From NCBI GenBank assembly GCA_021846685.1, contig JAJZWL010000001.1:73018-137017 (forward strand): 64,000 nucleotides of DNA. The letters run 5' to 3'. The notes below the pieces were generated by a model. The model worked only from the letters and a program-made list of their open reading frames with translations. It was not told where the DNA came from and did no database searches. The position numbers were made by a program, and so were the translations under genes. The stretch is from a bacterium. GTDB lineage: Bacteria; Patescibacteria; Dojkabacteria; JAKAPS01; JAJZLI01. Positions 59,616 to 64,000 of this stretch are shown one piece after another; the stretch's first letter is position 1; the number at the start of each line of letters is the position of its first letter.

Positions 59616-60161
59616 ATGTCAAGAATAGGAAAAATTCCAATACAAATAAAAGAAGGTATAACGGTAGATATATCAGAAGAAAGGATTACTGTAAAAGGTC
59701 CTAAGGGTGAATTATCTATTCCAAATTCTTTTAGAGTAAAAGTTGAATTAAAAAATGGAGAAGTAACTGTTCAAAGAAGAAGTGACCAGAAAGAAGATAA
59801 AGCTTTTCATGGGTTATATAGATCTTTAATTAATAATATGGTAATTGGAGTTGCAGAAGGTTTTTCTAAAGAACTTGAAATAAGAGGTATTGGATATAGA
59901 GTTGTTCTAGATAATGATAATCTTGTTATTAATGTAGGTTATTCACATTCTGTAATTGTTAAAAAAGTTGAAGGTATAGAATTTAATATTACAGATAATA
60001 ATTTTATTAAAATTTCTGGTATTGATAAACAATTAGTTGGACAAGTAGCTGCTAATATTAGAAGTATAAGAAAGCCTGAGCCATATAAAGGTAAGGGAAT
60101 TAGATATAAAGATGAAATTGTTGTTAAAAAAGCTGGAAAGTCAGCAAAGGCTGCTAAATAA
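59616..60161 (+). CDS. rplF: 50S ribosomal protein L6
   Basis: 181 residues with the two tandem L6 domains. RIGKIPIQIKEGI at the start, SKELEIRGIGYRVVLDNDNL in the second domain, and the conserved C-terminal IRKPEPYKGKGIRYKDE. Located near the sarcin-ricin loop. Normal length. Confidence 0.97.
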   Translation: MSRIGKIPIQIKEGITVDISEERITVKGPKGELSIPNSFRVKVELKNGEVTVQRRSDQKEDKAFHGLYRSLINNMVIGVAEGFSKELEIRGIGYRVVLDNDNLVINVGYSHSVIVKKVEGIEFNITDNNFIKISGIDKQLVGQVAANIRSIRKPEPYKGKGIRYKDEIVVKKAGKSAKAAK

Positions 60162-60163
60162 TT

Positions 60164-60505
60164 ATGAAAATAATAAATAATAAAACAAAAAGACATTTAG
60201 TCATAAGAAAAAAAATAAAAGGAGTAAGTAATAGACCTAGATTATCTGTATTTAGATCTAATAAAGAGATGTATGTACAGTTAATAGATGATGAATTAGC
60301 AGTTACTATTTTAGGAATGAGTTCTAAGGTTATTAGTAAAGGAAAAAATAAGACAGATAAGTCATATAATCTAGGTTTAGAGTTTGGTAAATTAGCTAAA
60401 AAGAAAGGATATGATAAAATAGTTTTTGATAGAGGTGGAAATAAATATCATGGAAGAGTTAAAGCTTTTGCAGATGGTGCAAGAGAGAGTGGTTTAATAT
60501 TTTAA
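60164..60505 (+). CDS. rplR: 50S ribosomal protein L18
   Basis: 113 residues. NRPRLSVFRSNKEMYVQLID (about 22-41) and DRGGNKYHGRVKAFADGARE (about 89-108) are family hallmarks. Binds 5S rRNA with L5. Confidence 0.96.
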   Translation: MKIINNKTKRHLVIRKKIKGVSNRPRLSVFRSNKEMYVQLIDDELAVTILGMSSKVISKGKNKTDKSYNLGLEFGKLAKKKGYDKIVFDRGGNKYHGRVKAFADGARESGLIF

Positions 60506-60517
60506 TAAATTGATAAC

Positions 60518-61009
60518 ATGAATGATAATAATATTGATAAATCTATAAATAATGAAATAGAAGATAATTCAAATAATATTGAATTGGATAACTATATACT
60601 TGAGACTACTAGGGTTACTAAAGTAACAAAAGGAGCTAAAAGATTTAGATTTTCAGCTATGGTTGTTGTTGGAAACAGAAATGGTACTCTAGGAATAGGT
60701 AAAGGTGTGGGAGCAGATCCTAAGTCAGCTATTGAGAAGGCTATAAGGAGGGCAAAAGCTTCTTTAGTTAAAATTAATATAACTGATAACACAATTACTC
60801 ATGAATTAGTACAAGATTTTAAAGCTTCTCGCATAATATTTAAACCAGCTGTTCCTGGAACTGGTATTATTGCTGGGAAAAATATAAAACCTATTCTAGA
60901 ATTGGCAGGAGTGAAGGATGTTTTATCAAAAAGAGTGGGTTCGTCAAATAAAAAATCAAACATATATTGTTGTTTTTTAGCTTTAAAAAATTTAAAACCA
61001 AGAAAATAA
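60518..61009 (+). CDS. rpsE: 30S ribosomal protein S5
   Basis: 163 residues. The dsRNA-binding part has RVTKVTKGAKRFRFSAMVVV (about 31-50) and GNRNGTLGIGKG, and the C-terminal domain PGTGIIAGKNIKPILELAGV (about 115-134) with DVLSKRVGSSN. The first 28 residues are Asn/Asp/Ile-rich and unlike other S5. The next gene is rplO; rpmD (L30) is absent. Confidence 0.95.
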   Translation: MNDNNIDKSINNEIEDNSNNIELDNYILETTRVTKVTKGAKRFRFSAMVVVGNRNGTLGIGKGVGADPKSAIEKAIRRAKASLVKINITDNTITHELVQDFKASRIIFKPAVPGTGIIAGKNIKPILELAGVKDVLSKRVGSSNKKSNIYCCFLALKNLKPRK

Positions 61010-61010
61010 T

Positions 61011-61439
61011 ATGATTATAAAAGGAAAAGTAAAAGATAAAAAGAAAAAAATAATAGGAAGAGGATTTGGATCTGGGAAAGGTGGTCATACTTCTACTAGG
61101 GGTATGAAAGGACAAAATAGTAGAGCAGGTTCACATATTTCTAAATATTTTGAAGGAGGTCAAAATCCCTTAATACAAAGAGTCCCATATCTTAAAGGAT
61201 TTAAAAGATATAGTGTGAAAATCGAAATTTTGAATTTGGGATTTATAGATAAATATTTTAATGATGGAGATAGTATTAGTCTGAAAAGTTTACAAGACAG
61301 AGGTTTTGTAAGAAAAAACAAAGTAAAAATACTTTCTTTCGGAGATATTTCTAAAAATCTTAAATTTATAGCCTCAGATTTTGCTTTTTCAAAAAAGGCA
61401 TTAGAAAAAATAGAAAAGTCAAAATCTGAATTAATATAA
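61011..61439 (+). CDS. rplO: 50S ribosomal protein L15
   Basis: 142 residues. The basic N-terminal GRGFGSGKGGHTSTRGMKGQ (about 16-35) and FEGGQNPLIQRVPYLKGF are conserved. It begins one base after the rpsE stop, leaving no room for the usual rpmD gene. Confidence 0.95.
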   Translation: MIIKGKVKDKKKKIIGRGFGSGKGGHTSTRGMKGQNSRAGSHISKYFEGGQNPLIQRVPYLKGFKRYSVKIEILNLGFIDKYFNDGDSISLKSLQDRGFVRKNKVKILSFGDISKNLKFIASDFAFSKKALEKIEKSKSELI

Positions 61440-61440
61440 T

Positions 61441-62727
61441 ATGCAAAAAATTGTAAATTCTATTAGACAAATAATATCAGCTCCTGATTTAAGGAAGAAG
61501 ATTGTATTCACATTTTTTTTGGTTGTTATATTTAGAATTTTTGCATCTATTCCTACTCCAGGAGTTAATGTAACTGTATTAGCATCAATATTTAAAGGAA
61601 ATCAAGCTTTAAGTGTTTTAAATATTTTTTCAGGAGGAACACTTTCAACTGCTTCAATAGTTGGTATAGGATTAGGTCCTTTTATTACAGCTACTGTTAT
61701 ATTCCAATTTTTAGCATACATTGTTCCCAAAATTAAAGATTTACAAGAACAAGGAGAAAGAGGTCAAAAGATTATTAATCAATATACAAGGATTATAACT
61801 GTTCCTATTGCAGTTCTTCAATCTTACGGTATCTATTTGTTTTTACTTAGCGCATCTAGTACTCCAATTATCTCTCATTTAAATACATTAGGAGTGATAA
61901 CATTTATATTGACAATGACAGCAGGATCTATTTTCCTTATGTGGTTAGGAGAATTAATTACTGAGTATGGAATAGGAGATGGTATTTCATTACTAATAGC
62001 TTTAGGTATATTGGCAACTTTACCAGAAGGTATAATATCTACAGCATTAACTCAGGGAATTAATGGTATAGTTGGAATAGTCATTATTTTACTATTTTTA
62101 GCTATGATTGTAGCTATAATTATAATTAATGAATCTTCAAGGAATATTCCTGTAAATTACACTAGAATGGCAAGGGGTGTAGAACTAGTTGGAGGAGAAA
62201 AGTCATATATTCCTATCAAAATTAATACAGCAGGGGTAATGCCTATAATTTTTGCATTATCTTTAATTTTAGTTCCAACTGAGTTATCTCAAATCCTTGA
62301 AAAAAATAAAATTCCTATTGTACATACAGTAGCTACTAATGTATTTACATTTTTGTCCAATCAAACTTACTATGGAATTATATATGCTTTACTTATAATA
62401 TTCATGACATATTTCTATACATTTATAGTATTTAAACCTGAAGATGTAGCGCGAGATATTCAAAAACAAGGGGGTTTTGTTCCTGGATTTAGACCTGGAA
62501 AGCAGACAGAGAATTATATATATGATATATTACTAAGACTTACATTTGTAGGTGCTATATTCTTAGCTGTTATAGCTATAATTCCTCTTATAGTTCAAGG
62601 TTATACAAATATATCAACTGTGAGTATAGGAGGTACCAGTATTCTTATTATAGTAACTGTGCTTTTAACATTAATAAAAAATGTAAAATCACAAATGGTT
62701 ACTAGATCTTATTCAGTTTATGTCTAA
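61441..62727 (+). CDS. secY: Preprotein translocase subunit SecY
   Basis: 428 residues with ten predicted transmembrane helices. Diagnostic are FRIFASIPTPGVNV (about 31-44), the plug-region SGGTLSTASIVGIGLGPFIT (about 67-86), GIGDGISLLIALGI and the cytoplasmic loop KQGGFVPGFRPGKQTENYI (about 342-360). It forms the protein-conducting channel. Last gene of the operon here: adk, map and infA, which often follow, are not found. Its 3' end is duplicated downstream. Confidence 0.97.
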   Translation: MQKIVNSIRQIISAPDLRKKIVFTFFLVVIFRIFASIPTPGVNVTVLASIFKGNQALSVLNIFSGGTLSTASIVGIGLGPFITATVIFQFLAYIVPKIKDLQEQGERGQKIINQYTRIITVPIAVLQSYGIYLFLLSASSTPIISHLNTLGVITFILTMTAGSIFLMWLGELITEYGIGDGISLLIALGILATLPEGIISTALTQGINGIVGIVIILLFLAMIVAIIIINESSRNIPVNYTRMARGVELVGGEKSYIPIKINTAGVMPIIFALSLILVPTELSQILEKNKIPIVHTVATNVFTFLSNQTYYGIIYALLIIFMTYFYTFIVFKPEDVARDIQKQGGFVPGFRPGKQTENYIYDILLRLTFVGAIFLAVIAIIPLIVQGYTNISTVSIGGTSILIIVTVLLTLIKNVKSQMVTRSYSVYV

Positions 62728-62775
62728 ATAATTATTTTAAATTCAAGTTTAGCTTAACATAACTTGAGTTTCTTG
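62670..62775 (+). repeat. secY-kinase junction duplication, copy 1
   Basis: From ATTAATAAAAAATGTAAAAT in secY to just past its terminator. It is repeated at 62911-63016; the coding part (the last 18 codons of secY) differs by a single residue (Thr to Pro). Confidence 0.9.
62739..62771 (+). terminator. Stem-loop after secY
   Basis: AAATTCAAGTT (62739-62749) pairs with AACTTGAGTTT (62761-62771), 11 bases with one G-U pair and an 11-base loop, 12 bases after the secY stop. The following T content is modest. Likely end of the ribosomal operon transcript. Confidence 0.5.
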
Positions 62776-62872
62776 GTGAATGAAATTGCTCAAATCCTAT
62801 ACGATAATAGTATATATTGTTCTAGAGTGTCTCTTCAGAATATGTAAAGCTACATTGAGTCAATGAAGCTAT

Positions 62873-62909
62873 TTGAGATAGTTTCATTGACTTAGTGAAA
62901 CTATCTCAA
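62873..62909. repeat. Perfect 14-bp inverted repeat
   Basis: TTGAGATAGTTTCA (62873-62886) and TGAAACTATCTCAA (62896-62909) with a 9-base loop, within the 135-base spacer between the two copies of the secY junction. There is no T run on either side, so a classic terminator is unlikely. Confidence 0.85.
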
Positions 62910-62910
62910 T

Positions 62911-63016
62911 ATTAATAAAAAATGTAAAATCACAAATGGTTCCTAGATCTTATTCAGTTTATGTCTAAATTATCATTTTTAATTCGATATTAGCTAGTAT
63001 AACTTGGGTTTCTCTA
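62911..63016 (+). repeat. secY-kinase junction duplication, copy 2
   Basis: Second copy. On the plus strand it still encodes the secY tail (NVKSQMVPRSYSVYV and stop) without a gene in front. On the minus strand it supplies the last codons and stop of the kinase gene. Confidence 0.9.
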
Positions 63017-64000
63017 TTTCTTTTTATATCTATTGAAGTTTTTGTGGTATCTGCATATTTTTTAGCTATATATAGACCTAATCCTATGGATGAATTTTTC
63101 CCATAAGAATAATTTAATTCAAAGATCCTATTATTAATTATATTTTCAGAATAATTTTCTACTTTTATTATAATTCTGTCAGATATCTTTTCTTCAGTAA
63201 TTGTTATTGTAGAATCATTATATGAGAAATTTATTGCATTCTCTATTATTTCAGAAAGAACTTCTTTGACCTTATTTTTATCAGAATTAAGATTGTAATC
63301 TATATTTGTAAATTTTTTAAAGAAAATTTTAATATTTTTATTGAGTAATAAAGGAGAATATTCTTCCAATATTTCCGATAATATCTTATCAATACTAAAT
63401 ACTTCTATATCTATCTCAATATTTTGATTTTTTATATATATATTTTCTTTTATCTTTTTTTGAATATTTCGAATTATAATTATATTTTTTTTATATTCTG
63501 GTTTAGATATTAAATTAGTAAGATAATAATCAAGATCAAATAGTATTTGATTGATAAAATTTAAGTTTGATAAGCTTTGGTTTTGATATGAACTATTTTG
63601 GATATTTATATTATAAATATTATCTTCAATCTCACTTGATGAAATTTTTAATTTAGTTATAAATATAAAGAATAATATATAAAATAAAGTTACTTCTATA
63701 AAGATATTTGTGAGTGTATAATTCTTTAGTAATACAATTGATAGTATTAAATAAAAGATTGTATATAAATAAATAATTTGAGTATTATTTTCAAAGAATA
63801 AATTTTTAGCAAAAAGTATTAATATAATCATAAAAAAAGGATTATATATTGAGTGTGATATATACAAGATATACACATAGAATATAGAAAAATAAAATAT
63901 AGAAAAAATTTCTATTAAATTATTTTTATAAATATTTTTTTTATTGAATATCAAATGATAAATAATTAATAGTATTATTAAACTTAATAAGGACAAAGAT
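62965..64000 (-). CDS. Sensor histidine-kinase-like protein, 5' end outside window
   Basis: At least 343 residues, the frame being open to the window edge; the codon at 63996 is only a TTG. The first 115 or so residues form five or six membrane helices. The C-terminal ATPase domain is clear: N box VKEVLSEIIENAINFSYNDS (about 244-263) and G2 box SSIGLGLYIAKKYAD (about 304-318). Between them LSNLNFINQILFDLDYYL occupies the usual H-box region but has no histidine, so the protein may not autophosphorylate in the ordinary way. No response regulator is adjacent in view. Confidence 0.7.
   Translation of the reverse strand, partial: SLSLLSLIILLIIYHLIFNKKNIYKNNLIEIFSIFYFSIFYVYILYISHSIYNPFFMIILILFAKNLFFENNTQIIYLYTIFYLILSIVLLKNYTLTNIFIEVTLFYILFFIFITKLKISSSEIEDNIYNINIQNSSYQNQSLSNLNFINQILFDLDYYLTNLISKPEYKKNIIIIRNIQKKIKENIYIKNQNIEIDIEVFSIDKILSEILEEYSPLLLNKNIKIFFKKFTNIDYNLNSDKNKVKEVLSEIIENAINFSYNDSTITITEEKISDRIIIKVENYSENIINNRIFELNYSYGKNSSIGLGLYIAKKYADTTKTSIDIKRNRETQVILANIELKMII

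Noticed and set aside
61009..61011. A hidden rpmD between rpsE and rplO
   Set aside because: Only one base separates the two genes.
62873..62909. The 14-base hairpin as an intrinsic terminator
   Set aside because: Neither side is followed by a T run, and a separate stem-loop closer to secY is better placed.
1..64000. Recoded UGA (genetic code 25 or 4)
   Set aside because: Several conserved genes end at TGA at exactly the expected place (rplC, rpsC, VIT transporter), and no conserved gene needs TGA read as an amino acid.
1..64000. CRISPR array or Cas genes
   Set aside because: No regularly spaced repeats with unique spacers and no Cas motifs were found.

Overview
The window looks like a chromosomal piece of a low-G+C (very AT-rich by eye) member of the Candidate Phyla Radiation (Patescibacteria). 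The support is indirect. The S10-spc-alpha ribosomal operon lacks rpmD (L30) between rpsE and rplO, with only one base between them. NusA and IF-2 are short. Genes are compact, often overlap by 4 bases, and usually lack a Shine-Dalgarno sequence, with many -10 boxes only about 10 bases before the ATG (leaderless messages). UGA is used as an ordinary stop (for example rplC, rpsC and the VIT gene), so the code is standard and the UGA-recoding Gracilibacteria/Absconditabacteria are excluded. I cannot name the lineage more finely.

Layout. 0-7 kb: VIT-family metal transporter, nusA, infB, a degenerate DHH protein, and the convergent rpsO-pnp pair. 7.5-19 kb: a lytic transglycosylase, then a metabolic run (glycerate kinase, split transketolase, FAD oxidase, amino-acid permease, uppS, RNase J, flavin reductase, an S24-like regulator, a GreA-C-domain protein). 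19-25 kb: small membrane and secreted proteins of unknown role, malQ and a HAD nucleotidase. 25-46 kb: an accessory region. 46-50 kb: decayed DNA with an M23 peptidase, a GNAT enzyme and a YgjP-type metalloprotease. 50.6-62.7 kb: tuf and the ribosomal protein operon through secY. 62.9 kb to the end: a sensor-kinase-like gene cut by the window edge.

The accessory region is the part worth most attention. It contains three tRNA-Ser genes (GCT, CGA, TGA), and each is followed, in its own direction of transcription, by toxin-antitoxin-type modules: RelBE three times, AbiE twice, DUF433/DUF5615, and a wHTH-Fic protein, plus a queuosine-salvage (Qng1/DUF2419) gene and an ATPase fragment. Between the modules lie at least seven short sequences that imitate the 3' end of tRNA-Ser (T-loop GTTCGAA, then a CTCCGA end, then a tag such as ATGGATGCGACAAC). 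One 108-base leader lies directly after tRNA-Ser(TGA) and again, in inverted orientation, directly after one of these mimics 18.6 kb away, ending at the -35 box of a different toxin-antitoxin module. I interpret this as cassette accretion at tRNA-Ser 3' ends, an integron-like arrangement without integron attC sites. No recombinase is in the window.

An IS3-family element has inserted into the DUF5615 toxin gene. Removing it together with one copy of a 3-base target duplication restores the reading frame exactly. At the end of the ribosomal operon, the junction between convergent secY and the kinase gene has been tandemly duplicated. Functions are inferred from motifs and family knowledge only; no database search was run.
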